From the NCBI GenBank assembly GCA_017547175.1, contig JAFYQI010000006.1:62001-126000 (forward strand): 64,000 nt of DNA, written 5' to 3'. The DNA is from Alistipes sp. (lineage in GTDB: Bacteria > Bacteroidota > Bacteroidia > Bacteroidales > Rikenellaceae). The number at the start of each line of letters is the position of its first letter. Position 1 is the first letter of the stretch. A program made the position numbers and the translations under genes. Below, one piece after another: positions 26,018-34,563 of this stretch. Under the pieces are notes generated by a model, which worked only from the letters and a program-made list of their open reading frames with translations, searched no databases and was not told where the DNA came from.

Positions 26018-26053
26018 TATAGGTCCCATAGGTCATATAGGTCTTATAGGCCT
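26018..26053. repeat. Period-9 tandem array overlapping the end of the GNAT gene
   Basis: Four units: TATAGGTCC, CATAGGTCA, TATAGGTCT, TATAGGCCT. Read on the minus strand this is the same unit family (TATAAGACC-like) as the array at 25378-25422. The last unit supplies the stop codon and final codons (GGC CTA TAA) of the acetyltransferase. Confidence 0.85.
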
Positions 26054-26472
26054 ATATCCATTTTGTAACAGTTCGTTTCGCGCTTCTCGAAGCCCATGGC
26101 TTGGTAGAGCCGATTGGCAGCGACACGCAGCGGATTGGAGGTGAGCATGAGCTGGCGAACGCCCAGGCGGTGAGCTTCCGTGAGGACATGCTCAACAAGC
26201 GCTTTGCCGTAGCCGAGACCGCGCACACGATCGTCCACCACAACATCCTCGATCCACCCCTTCGAGCCGGTGGGGGAGTAGTAGATACCTAAGGTTGTCA
26301 TCCCGACCACCTGCTCCTCGTGCAGATAGAGGTAGAGGTGGCTTGACGGGTCGTCAATCACGGCACGCAGCATCTCCTCCGTGAAGAGGATGGGCGCGGG
26401 GGTGAGCTGGTCGAGCAGGGCCTGCAGGCGGTCGAGCAGTTCGGGGGTATAGGCGGTCGCTTCGTAGATCAT
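26044..26472 (-). CDS. GNAT family N-acetyltransferase
   Basis: 142 aa cytoplasmic acetyltransferase with unknown acceptor. The core beta4 strand and acetyl-CoA pyrophosphate loop read WIEDVVVDDRVRGLGYGKAL (R/Q-x-x-G-x-G/A form), and the C-terminal ANRLYQAMGFEKRETNCYKMD is the usual end of the fold. The final residues Gly-Leu and the stop come from the repeat array at 26018-26053. The hemolysin III gene stops four bases upstream of its start, so the two are probably co-transcribed. Confidence 0.9.
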   Translation of the reverse strand: MIYEATAYTPELLDRLQALLDQLTPAPILFTEEMLRAVIDDPSSHLYLYLHEEQVVGMTTLGIYYSPTGSKGWIEDVVVDDRVRGLGYGKALVEHVLTEAHRLGVRQLMLTSNPLRVAANRLYQAMGFEKRETNCYKMDIGL

Positions 26473-26475
26473 GGG

Positions 26476-27120
26476 TTACAGGTAGCAAACGATGGCAATG
26501 TAGTGAAGAACGGCTGCGCAGTCAATCAGCAGGTGCCACACCAGGTGGTGGTAGCGGAAGCCCTTGAGGGCATAGAATACGGCACCGATTGTGTAGCAGA
26601 GACCTCCACCTGCGATGTAAAGGATAAAGGGCAGCGAGGCCGAGCGCAGGAAGAGTGGGAAGAAAAAGATGATGGTCCAGCCCATCACGAGGTAGATCGT
26701 GAGACTCAGTGCCGGAATCGAGCGCGCGGAGAGCGACTTATAGAAGACGCCAACAATCACCATCACCCACTGCACGATGCAGATCAGCAACCCCTGCCAA
26801 CCGCCGATGATCATCAGCGCCACGGGGGTGTAGCTGCCCGCAATGGCCACATAGATGAAGATGTGGTCCAAAACGTGGAAGACATCCTTGTGGCGCGAGT
26901 CGGGGGCCATGGCGTGGTAGAGGGTCGAGATGAGGAACATCGCGAAGATCGAGATGGCGAAGATCGAGACGCTGATCGAGGCCGTCACGTTGTAGTTGTG
27001 GTGGATAAAGCTATAGAGCGTGGCAAAGGGGATGGCGCAGAGTGCCAAGATGCTCATCACGCCGTGCGACACGGCATTGCCGACCTCTTCGCCAAACGTA
27101 GGAATGTAGATTTTAGCCAT
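26476..27120 (-). CDS. Hemolysin III / PAQR family membrane protein
   Basis: 214 aa from MAKIYIPTFGEEVGNAVSHG (ATG 27120-27118). It is a seven-helix PAQR-fold integral membrane protein. The conserved pattern STLYHAM with AxxxxxxHVLDHIFIYVAIAGSYTP and the C-terminal FRYHHLVWHLLIDCAAVLHY supplies the Ser, Asp and His residues of the presumed zinc site. The cellular role of bacterial members is poorly defined; 'hemolysin' is a historical name. It heads a two-gene unit with the GNAT gene. Confidence 0.92.
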   Translation of the reverse strand: MAKIYIPTFGEEVGNAVSHGVMSILALCAIPFATLYSFIHHNYNVTASISVSIFAISIFAMFLISTLYHAMAPDSRHKDVFHVLDHIFIYVAIAGSYTPVALMIIGGWQGLLICIVQWVMVIVGVFYKSLSARSIPALSLTIYLVMGWTIIFFFPLFLRSASLPFILYIAGGGLCYTIGAVFYALKGFRYHHLVWHLLIDCAAVLHYIAIVCYL

Positions 27121-27192
27121 TTGAAAAGTGTTTTGTTGGCGGTAAAGGTACGATTTTTTTTCGAGTGGCGTCGTTATGTGGCGCAAATTCAC

Positions 27193-27200
27193 TACTTTTG
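27193..27200 (+). promoter_or_regulatory. Putative -7 element for the PAP2-like gene
   Basis: TACTTTTG matches TAnnTTTG, 17 bases before the ATG at 27218; the -33 box is not clear. Confidence 0.45.
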
Positions 27201-27217
27201 AGCCATAAATCAATGCG

Positions 27218-27838
27218 TTGATGAAGAAGAATTATTTGACAATATCAGCCCGAGCCCTCTCGATGGCGCTCCATCCGTTGATCTTACCCCTCTATTTGGT
27301 GGCGATGCTCTTTACGCAGACCGCCTTTTCGGTCTTTTCGACCGGTGTGAAGTGGTATCTCGGCGGATCGGTGGTGCTTTACGGTACGGTGATTCCGATT
27401 TTGGCCATACTGATTCTCTACAAGATAGGTTGGTTAAAGGATCTCCATATTCATACCCGTAAGGAGCGTGTCCTGCCGCTTCTGATAGGTGCCATCGCCT
27501 ACATGGTGTGTGCCCTGGTGGTCGCCAAAGTGCCTCAAGCGGCCTTTTTGCGTAAGTTTATGGTTGCTGCAGCCCTTTGTGAGCTCTTCTGCATGGTGCT
27601 CACGATTGAGTGGAAGGTGAGCCTGCACTTGACCGGTATGGGAGCTGCGGTGGCTATGCTCTTTGTGCTCAACTCGTTGGGAATGATTCAGCTCTTTCCG
27701 TGGTTGCTCGGCACGATCGTAGCTGCCGGCTTGTTGGGCTCGGCACGACTCTATCTGGGTCGCCATTGTCCGATGCAGGTGTTGGTCGGTTTTGCCGGAG
27801 GTGCCATACTCACCTGGATAGCCCTGTTTTGGTTGTAA
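27218..27838 (+). CDS. PAP2-like integral membrane protein with degenerate active-site motifs
   Basis: 206 aa, five to six hydrophobic helices. The segment SARLYLGRHCPMQVLVGFAGG near the C terminus resembles PAP2 motif C3 (SRxxxxxHxxxD), with Arg and His kept but the final Asp replaced by Gln. The C2-like site reads LHLTGMGA rather than PSGH, and a basic HTRKERVLPLLIG segment resembles C1 only loosely. It may be an inactive or divergent lipid phosphatase relative. It stands alone between convergent and divergent neighbours. Confidence 0.7.
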   Translation: MMKKNYLTISARALSMALHPLILPLYLVAMLFTQTAFSVFSTGVKWYLGGSVVLYGTVIPILAILILYKIGWLKDLHIHTRKERVLPLLIGAIAYMVCALVVAKVPQAAFLRKFMVAAALCELFCMVLTIEWKVSLHLTGMGAAVAMLFVLNSLGMIQLFPWLLGTIVAAGLLGSARLYLGRHCPMQVLVGFAGGAILTWIALFWL

Positions 27839-27859
27839 GCTATTCCATACCTTAATAAA

Positions 27860-27894
27860 TAAGAGGCCATCCCTCATCGGGGTGGCCTCTTTGT
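27860..27894. terminator. Bidirectional terminator between PAP2-like and HAD genes
   Basis: GAGGCCATCC pairs with GGGTGGCCTC (27863-27889), with a T-rich right flank and A-rich left flank, between convergent genes. Confidence 0.8.
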
Positions 27895-27912
27895 TGATGG
27901 TTGGACGTGTGC

Positions 27913-28302
27913 TTAATCCAAATAGCCCATGCGTACCAACATTTCGCGAATGCGCTGCCAATTGGCAGCCGGACGACGCTCCCCGTCCAAGAAACAGGTC
28001 GGGCATCCCAACGCGCTATCGTCGATGATTAGGTTGGCATGCACTTTGGGCGAGGTGGTCCATCCTCCCTGTGTGGGGTTCTCGTTGATGGCCCATAGCG
28101 GAATATCGTGTTTGCGAAACCAGGCTACGGCATCCTCCAACAGGCGTCCGCTGCGCATGGTCCAAAGAATCAGCTTGTCGCCCTGTGCAACAAGCTCCTT
28201 AAGTACAGGTACGGCACCTATATCATCACCCACCTCGGGGTAGGCGTGGGTGACTACCGTACCGTCGAAATCGATTGCTATGACCGCTTCACGAATTGCC
28301 AT
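27913..28302 (-). CDS. Small HAD-superfamily hydrolase
   Basis: 129 aa cytoplasmic phosphatase-like protein without a cap domain. Motif I is IDFDGTVV (nucleophile Asp, second Asp two residues on), motif II is LWTMRSG, and motif IV is LIIDDSALG. This minimal form is common in Bacteroidetes and resembles the phosphatase half of polynucleotide-kinase-type HADs. Substrate unknown. It follows the Wzc-like gene after nine bases and may share its transcript. Confidence 0.85.
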   Translation of the reverse strand: MAIREAVIAIDFDGTVVTHAYPEVGDDIGAVPVLKELVAQGDKLILWTMRSGRLLEDAVAWFRKHDIPLWAINENPTQGGWTTSPKVHANLIIDDSALGCPTCFLDGERRPAANWQRIREMLVRMGYLD

Positions 28303-28311
28303 ACCTCTCTT

Positions 28312-30780
28312 TTATTTATTGGTAAACAGACGACTGAAGAAATTCATGATGCGCTTGCGGTAGCTCTTTTCGCGGTATTCGGTCTCGCCATGACCGTAGC
28401 CATATCCATAGCCGTAACCATAACCGTACCCATAGCCGTATCCGTAACCGTGGCGATGCGCGTGCGATCCGTTGAGGACAATCGACATGTTGTGTAACTT
28501 CTTCTCACGATGCAGACGCTCGATATCGGGCAACTGACGGCGATCCAGAATGCCTTCGCGTACCACATAGATGGTCAGATCGGCCAGACGATCGCAGATG
28601 AAGGCGTCGGCAACCGACATCGACGGGGTGGAGTCGATCAGGATGAAGTCGTAGCGCGTGCGCAGCTCTTCAAAGATTTGATCCAATCGCTCCGAAAGCA
28701 AAATCTCGGCCGGATTGGGGGGCTGAATACCCATGTAGATCGCATCTAAATTTTCGTGCAGATCCGATTTTACGATGACATCGTCGATTTGATGCGAGCC
28801 TGTCAATAGGCTTGTGATACCACGCTTGCTTTTGCCGTGGCCCATGTAGGTCGAGATGGCATGACGACGCAGGTCGAGATCAACGATCAATACGCGTTTG
28901 CCGGCCATGGCAAGGCTCATGGCGAGGTTGGTGGCCACGAAGGTCTTACCGGCATGCGGATTGGACGAGGTGAAGAGGATCGTTTGCATCTTGCCGTTGT
29001 CCTTGCCCGAAGAGATGCCCATGAAGGTCATGTTCGAACGTAAAATACGGAAAGCCTCCGAAATGGAGTCACGACCATCCTCGCGTACGGCTATACCCTG
29101 CTGGGAAATAGCAGATCCATCGGCCATCGGAATGTCACCCAGGTAGGGAATGGTGGTGTATTTTTCGATATCGCGACGGCCTCGAATGGTGGTGTCAAGC
29201 ATCTTGAGGAGGAAGAACATGCAGAACGGGAAGGCGATACCCACCATCAGTGCAATGGCCATAATGACCATCGAGCGGGGTGCAATCGGATAGTTCGAAC
29301 CGTAAGCCAGGTCAATAATGCGGGCGTTCGACTCGGCGATCACGTAGTTCAGGTGGGTCTCCTCCTGTTTGTTTAGCAGGTAGAGGTAGAGCTCCTCTTT
29401 GATCTTCTGCTGGCGAGCCACGTCGAGCATCACCTTCTCCTGGGTGGGCATGTTGGAGATGCGGCTGTTGACACGGCGCTCCTCTTGGCGCATTGAGCCG
29501 AGTTGCATTTCGAGGGTCTCGATGTGCGAATTGAGTGAGGCGATGATCGAGTTGCGCGTACCGGCCAAGATCGTGTTGAGCTGTTGAATGACGGGGTTGT
29601 TCTCCGAACTGTTTTGCAAGAGCTTTTGGCGCTGCAAAATTGCCGTATTATAATCGGCAATTTGGTTCGAAATGCCGCTGTTGGCAATCGACGCCACCAT
29701 CGGAATCAGATCGTGTGCCTTGGCTGCATCTTGCAGGTAGGTACGGATATAGTCGGCCGTCGTGATTTGATTCTCGAGCGAGAGCGTCTCGGCCTTGTAT
29801 CTCGAACTTTCACCTACGGTGCGTGTAGCCTCCGATTCGATATTGATGATGCGGTTCGACTGCTTGATCGAGGCGATGTCGCGATCGACCTTGCCCAGCT
29901 CCGAGCCGATGATCTCCAGACGTGAGGCGATAAACTCGGCTGTGATTTGCGAAATGCTCTGTTTGTCTTTGATACCGTCGGCGTTGTAGACTTCGATCAA
30001 GGTGTTGATGACATCCTCGGCACGTCGCGGCGAGGCGGAGTTCATCGAGATGGTGACCACCGAGGCCTGTTTGTTGGCAATGCCACTCTGCACCTGTTTG
30101 CGGTAGCTGTTGGCAGTAGACTCCAGCGTGCCTTTCGATACAGCGATCGCCTTGCCGATATAGGTGGAGTCTAAAAAGAGGGTCTTGTCGATCACCAGTT
30201 GGCCGACGGGGGTTGCGATCGTGTCGCCAAACGATGCGACCATCTCCATGCGCTGCTCGCGACGGGTGAGGTAGTTGTCGAAGAATTCGCTCACCTCCAC
30301 CTGCGAGTGGCTGATCGGGGTTACCGTCAATCGACGACCGTGCTTGTGGTTGTCGTTGATAAAGACGACCTCGATGGGGGATTGTTTGTAGAGATCTTTG
30401 GTACGCAGACCAAGTTGCGTCGTGTAGTTGGTAGTCAGATTCAACTTCTTGACCACTTCGGTCATCAAGCGACGCGATTGGAGAATATAGAGCTCGTTGT
30501 CGACGTTTCGACGGCTTTGGAAACCGGCCAGGTCGTTGAATGCGGTGATCTCCAAATCGCCACCTTTGCGACTATCCTTAATCAGCAACATCGCTTCGCG
30601 CTTGTAGATGCTCGGAGTTGCAGACAGGTAGAAATAGGCGATACCCAGGCAAAGGATGATCGAGACGGCAAACCAACGCCAGTTGGTAAAGAATATTTCA
30701 ATGATGTCGTGTAGGGTGATCGCGTCGAACGAATTGTCGTCGGAACCCTGAGTCTGCGGCATAAGGGGTTGTTCGGTCAT
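28312..30780 (-). CDS. Wzc-like exopolysaccharide co-polymerase / BY-type tyrosine kinase with (Gly-Tyr)9 tail
   Basis: 822 aa inner-membrane protein. Wzz chain-length domain near the N terminus with TM1 (about 34-50), periplasmic coiled coil (about 240-500), TM2 (MVIMAIALMVGIAFPF), then a cytoplasmic kinase domain. That domain has Walker A SSNPHAGKTFVATN, Walker A' VLIVDLDLRR and Walker B FILIDSTPS. The C-terminal tyrosine cluster that is normally autophosphorylated is a strict Gly-Tyr repeat of nine units (28396-28449), followed by two more Tyr. The Wza-like export protein lies just upstream. Together they would control and export a polysaccharide, but no polymerase or glycosyltransferases are nearby. 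Confidence 0.93.
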   Translation of the reverse strand: MTEQPLMPQTQGSDDNSFDAITLHDIIEIFFTNWRWFAVSIILCLGIAYFYLSATPSIYKREAMLLIKDSRKGGDLEITAFNDLAGFQSRRNVDNELYILQSRRLMTEVVKKLNLTTNYTTQLGLRTKDLYKQSPIEVVFINDNHKHGRRLTVTPISHSQVEVSEFFDNYLTRREQRMEMVASFGDTIATPVGQLVIDKTLFLDSTYIGKAIAVSKGTLESTANSYRKQVQSGIANKQASVVTISMNSASPRRAEDVINTLIEVYNADGIKDKQSISQITAEFIASRLEIIGSELGKVDRDIASIKQSNRIINIESEATRTVGESSRYKAETLSLENQITTADYIRTYLQDAAKAHDLIPMVASIANSGISNQIADYNTAILQRQKLLQNSSENNPVIQQLNTILAGTRNSIIASLNSHIETLEMQLGSMRQEERRVNSRISNMPTQEKVMLDVARQQKIKEELYLYLLNKQEETHLNYVIAESNARIIDLAYGSNYPIAPRSMVIMAIALMVGIAFPFCMFFLLKMLDTTIRGRRDIEKYTTIPYLGDIPMADGSAISQQGIAVREDGRDSISEAFRILRSNMTFMGISSGKDNGKMQTILFTSSNPHAGKTFVATNLAMSLAMAGKRVLIVDLDLRRHAISTYMGHGKSKRGITSLLTGSHQIDDVIVKSDLHENLDAIYMGIQPPNPAEILLSERLDQIFEELRTRYDFILIDSTPSMSVADAFICDRLADLTIYVVREGILDRRQLPDIERLHREKKLHNMSIVLNGSHAHRHGYGYGYGYGYGYGYGYGYGHGETEYREKSYRKRIMNFFSRLFTNK

Positions 30781-30800
30781 GGTGTTGGCAATTATCCGAA

Positions 30801-31595
30801 TTATTTGGTGATGGTTACGATGAGCGTTGCCACGGCAATGGCCGTGCTTACGAGCGAGATGTAGAAACTACGATTTTGGTTGATCTCACCCGTCTGGGCC
30901 TTGTACTTGTTAGGCTTGACGTAGATGACGTCGTTTTGTCGGATGTAGAAGGCCGGTGACGAGAAGATATCCTTCGACGTAAGATCGAGATACTCGATTT
31001 GGCGCACACCGTCCACTTCGCGGTAGACCATTACATCCGAACGCTGACCGAAAATGGTCATGTCGCCGGCCATGGCCAAAGCGTCAAAAATGGTCAGCTT
31101 ATCGTGCGTGATGGCAAAGTTGCCGCCATGCGTCACTTCACCCAGCACCGAGAATTTCATATCGACAAACTGGACGTTCACCGTCGGGTCGTTGATGTAG
31201 CCGCCGGCGATGATCTTGTCGGCAATGAGCTTCGATAATTCACCACGGGTCAGCCCCACTACCTTCAGTTCGCCGATGATGGGCATCTGCAAATAACCCT
31301 TTTCATCGACCGTGCGCACCTGAAGGGCACTGCTGCTCGAGATGCTCGCAGAGGCGAGAGGTGTCAATGCCGTATATCCGGTGGCGGCATTGAACGGAAC
31401 GGCCAACTCGGGATCCTTACTGTTGACGATGATGGTCAGTCGGTCCAGGGGTTGGATGCGGATCTGTCCTTGTGTGGCGATCTGCTCGGTGGCGAAGTCG
31501 GTGGCATCCTGCAGATACCATACGCGCTTGTGCGAGTTGCACGAAACGCAGAGGAGGGTGCAGGCAATCAGGGTTGCAAAAAGTACTCTTTTCAT
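30801..31595 (-). CDS. Wza-like polysaccharide export lipoprotein
   Basis: 264 aa outer-membrane lipoprotein (lipobox LLCVSC, Cys19). The polysaccharide biosynthesis/export domain (IRIQPLDRLTIIVNSKDPELA) and a SLBB-type domain (MKFSVLGEVTHGGNFAI...LTIFDALAMAGDMTIFGQRSDVMVYRE) are visible. A C-terminal hydrophobic segment (FYISLVSTAIAVATLIVTI) is typical of Bacteroidetes members. It lies 20 bases upstream of the Wzc-like gene in the same operon. Confidence 0.93.
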   Translation of the reverse strand: MKRVLFATLIACTLLCVSCNSHKRVWYLQDATDFATEQIATQGQIRIQPLDRLTIIVNSKDPELAVPFNAATGYTALTPLASASISSSSALQVRTVDEKGYLQMPIIGELKVVGLTRGELSKLIADKIIAGGYINDPTVNVQFVDMKFSVLGEVTHGGNFAITHDKLTIFDALAMAGDMTIFGQRSDVMVYREVDGVRQIEYLDLTSKDIFSSPAFYIRQNDVIYVKPNKYKAQTGEINQNRSFYISLVSTAIAVATLIVTITK

Positions 31596-31639
31596 TTTTG
31601 AATAACCTTTGGATTTTTGCGGAAAATCCGATAAGTATG

Positions 31640-31647
31640 CAAAAATA
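31640..31647 (-). promoter_or_regulatory. Putative -7 element for the Wza/Wzc operon
   Basis: The minus strand reads TATTTTTG, 44 bases before the Wza ATG; no clear -33 box. Confidence 0.4.
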
Positions 31648-31739
31648 GCGAAAAAATCCAGGAAATGGAAGCTTGATCCGATAAATTGATACTTTCGGAC
31701 GATTATTTTGTCAAAGCATGGTATTTACGAAAAAAAGCG

Positions 31740-31747
31740 TACCTTTG
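31740..31747 (+). promoter_or_regulatory. Putative -7 element for the GH13 operon
   Basis: TACCTTTG matches TAnnTTTG, 28 bases before the ATG at 31776; a TTTG lies farther upstream than the usual spacing. Confidence 0.45.
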
Positions 31748-31775
31748 ACCGCACAATAAAGAAAGGTATAACAAG

Positions 31776-33044
31776 ATGATACATCCTGCTTGGAGCCGCA
31801 AGGCTTTAATTTACGAAATGAATGTGCGCCAGCTGACCCCCACGGGTTCGTTGCGCGCTGCACAGCGTCGCCTGAAGGGGCTGCGCGATATGGGCGTCGA
31901 TGCCATTTGGCTCATGCCGATCTATCCCATTGGCGAGGAAGAGCGTAAAGGTTCGCTCGGCTCCTATTACGCCATCAGCAACTACTGTGCCATCAATCCC
32001 GAGATGGGTACGATGGCCGACTTCGATGCTTTTGTCAAGGCTGCTCATCGCCTGGGAATGAAGGTGATGCTCGATTGGGTAGCCAACCACACGGCCCGCG
32101 ATCACCACTGGATCGCCGAGCACCCCGATTGGTACGAGTGGGAGAACGGCGTGCCCAAAGTGCCGTGCGATTGGACCGATACGGCGAAGCTCAACTACGC
32201 CAACCATGCCCTTTGGGAGGCGCAGGTTGAGGCGATGAAGTTCTGGATGACGGAGCATGGGGTTGATGGCTTCCGCTGCGATATGGCGATGTTGGTGCCG
32301 ACCCCCTTCTGGAACTATACCGCTGAGGAGCTGCGCAAGGTCAAGGAGGATCTCTTCATGCTCTGCGAGGCGGAGGAACGCGACCTGGTCGAGACGGCGT
32401 TTGATGCCCACTATGGCTGGCAGATGCACCACATCATGAACGACATGGCGCAGGGTAAATGCCGCGTCACGGCGCTGCGCGACTACCTCTACAAGGACCG
32501 TGGGGAGTATCCCGCCACGACGATGCGCCTTTCGTTTACCTCGAACCACGACGAGAATTCGTGGAGCGGTTCGGAGTTTACGCGTATGGGTGAGGCGCAT
32601 GAGGCGCTGTCGCTCTTTACGTTTGTGGCTCCGCGAGCCTTGCCCCTGATCTATACGGGTCAGGAGATCGGCTACGACCATGTCTTTGCCTTCTTTGATC
32701 GTGATCCGATCCGCAAATATAGCTTCAACGAGCACACCGAGCGTTACACCCGCCTGGCACGTCTGCACCGCGAGAACAGCGCCCTGTGGGCCGGTGAGGG
32801 CGATTGGGTCGAGATTCGCAACAATGCCGAGGATTGTCTGATGATCCTGGTGCGTGAGTCGGCCGACAATCGCGTGATTGCGGTGATGAACCTCTCGCCT
32901 TATACGATTGAGGCACACTACAATACAGGTATCTATGCCGGTGAGTACACCGACTACATGGCCGAGGCGCCCTACACCCTGGAGAGCGAGGTGCATGAGG
33001 TGATGGCTCCTTGGTCGTTCCGTGTGCTGACGCAAAACAAGTAG
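31776..33044 (+). CDS. Cytoplasmic GH13 alpha-amylase family enzyme
   Basis: 422 aa without signal peptide, so intracellular alpha-glucan or oligosaccharide metabolism. The (beta/alpha)8 barrel has conserved region I (VMLDWVANHTARDH), region II with the nucleophile Asp (VDGFRCDMA), region III with the acid/base Glu (LFMLCEAEE) and region IV with the transition-state Asp (FTSNHDENSW). A short C-terminal beta domain follows. The substrate is not evident; no starch-utilisation genes are adjacent. The TPM gene starts three bases after its stop. Confidence 0.93.
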   Translation: MIHPAWSRKALIYEMNVRQLTPTGSLRAAQRRLKGLRDMGVDAIWLMPIYPIGEEERKGSLGSYYAISNYCAINPEMGTMADFDAFVKAAHRLGMKVMLDWVANHTARDHHWIAEHPDWYEWENGVPKVPCDWTDTAKLNYANHALWEAQVEAMKFWMTEHGVDGFRCDMAMLVPTPFWNYTAEELRKVKEDLFMLCEAEERDLVETAFDAHYGWQMHHIMNDMAQGKCRVTALRDYLYKDRGEYPATTMRLSFTSNHDENSWSGSEFTRMGEAHEALSLFTFVAPRALPLIYTGQEIGYDHVFAFFDRDPIRKYSFNEHTERYTRLARLHRENSALWAGEGDWVEIRNNAEDCLMILVRESADNRVIAVMNLSPYTIEAHYNTGIYAGEYTDYMAEAPYTLESEVHEVMAPWSFRVLTQNK

Positions 33045-33047
33045 GAG

Positions 33048-33950
33048 ATGGTTGCCCGTTTGCGCCATACATTGTTACTCGTGTTGCTGATGGGGTTCAC
33101 CTGGACCACCCATGCAGCAGCCTACCGTGTGGCGGATATTGAGAACGTGCAGCAGACTGATCGCACCCGCTATACGGCCAACCCCGACGGGATCCTTTCG
33201 GAGGAGGCGGTGCGTCGCATCGATTTTATATGCGACACCCTGCGCACGGGCGGTTATGCCGAGGTGGCGGTGGTGGCCGTCAAAGAGATCGCTTCGGACG
33301 ATGTCTTCTCGTTTGCCATGGAGCTCTTTTCAACCTGGGGCGTGGGACGCGAAGAGGGTGATAACGGTCTGGGTATCTTGCTCGTAGAGGGGGTGCACGA
33401 GATTCGCTTTGTGACCGGTGACGGCCTGGAGGGAGTCCTGCCCGATGCCATCTGCAAGCGCATCCAGCTGCAATACATGTTGCCCCATTTCCGCCAGGGG
33501 GATTACAGCGCCGGCATGGTGGCCGGTGTGGAGGCCGTGGCGCGTGTGTTGGAGGGATCGGAACCCCTGCCGATGGAGGAGAGCGAAGACCCTGAGATGT
33601 TGCTCATGCTCATCTACCTCTTCTTCCCCTTCCTGGCGTTGTTTGTACTGGCGCTCCTGCGCAGTCGTTGTCCGCAATGCGGGCGTCGCAAATTGCAACT
33701 CCAAGAGCAGATTGTGGTGGGTCGCAACGCCTTGTATGAACTGGTGGAGGATGTCTATCGTTGCCAGAAGTGTGGCGCAGTGGTGCGCAAGCGTCACCGC
33801 GACTACTTCGAGCAGAACAACCACGGCGGTGGCTCGTTGGGAGGTCCCTTTATTGGGGGCTTCGGAGGTGGCTCGTTTGGCGGTGGCTCGATGGGTGGCG
33901 GATTTGGCGGTGGTCACTTTGGTGGTGGCGGTGCCGGATCGCGCTGGTAA
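33048..33950 (+). CDS. TPM-domain protein (YgcG-like) with zinc ribbon and Gly-rich tail
   Basis: 300 aa. Signal peptide (WTTHAAA), periplasmic TPM_phosphatase domain (about 30-170: NPDGILSEEAVRRID...DNGLGILLVEGVHEIRFVTG), one membrane helix (LLMLIYLFFPFLALFVLALL), a zinc-ribbon-like CPQCGRRK...CQKCG pair, and a Gly/Ser/Phe-rich C terminus. This order is typical of the YgcG family, which is usually paired with LemA, as here (LemA starts 35 bases on). The role is membrane-associated but poorly defined. Confidence 0.88.
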   Translation: MVARLRHTLLLVLLMGFTWTTHAAAYRVADIENVQQTDRTRYTANPDGILSEEAVRRIDFICDTLRTGGYAEVAVVAVKEIASDDVFSFAMELFSTWGVGREEGDNGLGILLVEGVHEIRFVTGDGLEGVLPDAICKRIQLQYMLPHFRQGDYSAGMVAGVEAVARVLEGSEPLPMEESEDPEMLLMLIYLFFPFLALFVLALLRSRCPQCGRRKLQLQEQIVVGRNALYELVEDVYRCQKCGAVVRKRHRDYFEQNNHGGGSLGGPFIGGFGGGSFGGGSMGGGFGGGHFGGGGAGSRW

Positions 33951-33984
33951 AAATCAGAAAATGTAACACTAAAAAACGAAGATT

Positions 33985-34563
33985 ATGAACAAATGGATGA
34001 TTGCCCTGGGCGTTGTGACGCTCCTCGCGATTTTTGGTTTTAAGACCTATAATGGTCTGGTTGAGAAGGATGAGGCGGTAGCTACCGCTTGGTCGAATGT
34101 AGAGACGCAGTATCAGCGGCGTGCCGACCTGATCCCCAACTTGGTAAATACGGTGAAGGGTTACGCGGCTCACGAGAGCGAGACCCTGGAGTCGGTGATC
34201 GCTGCCCGCTCGGCTGCCACCTCGATCAACCTGACGGCTGATGAGTTGACGCCCGAGAAGATTGCCGAGTATCAGGCTGCACAGCAGGAGGTACGTTCGG
34301 CCCTGGGTCGTCTGATCGCCATTGCCGAGAACTATCCCGACCTGAAGGCCAACCAGAACTTCCTGGAGTTGCAGGCCCAGCTCGAGGGTACGGAGAATCG
34401 CATCGCCGTGGCTCGCAAGGAGTTCAACGAGATTGCCCGCACCTACAACGTGGCCGTGCGTCGTTTCCCTGCCAACCTCGTGGCCGGCATTTGTGGTTTC
34501 GACACGAAGGCCTATTTTGAGGCAGATGAGGCTGCGGCACAAGCACCCGTTGTGACTTTCTAA
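33985..34563 (+). CDS. lemA: LemA family protein
   Basis: 192 aa. A single N-terminal membrane helix (MIALGVVTLLAIFGFKTYNGLV) is followed by the LemA helical bundle with its strongly conserved core WSNVETQYQRRADLIPNLVNTV and the end FNEIARTYNVAVRRFPANLVAG. LemA-TPM pairs are widespread and thought to act in the envelope. The last codons (ACT TTC TAA) form the left arm of the long hairpin copy B. Confidence 0.95.
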   Translation: MNKWMIALGVVTLLAIFGFKTYNGLVEKDEAVATAWSNVETQYQRRADLIPNLVNTVKGYAAHESETLESVIAARSAATSINLTADELTPEKIAEYQAAQQEVRSALGRLIAIAENYPDLKANQNFLELQAQLEGTENRIAVARKEFNEIARTYNVAVRRFPANLVAGICGFDTKAYFEADEAAAQAPVVTF

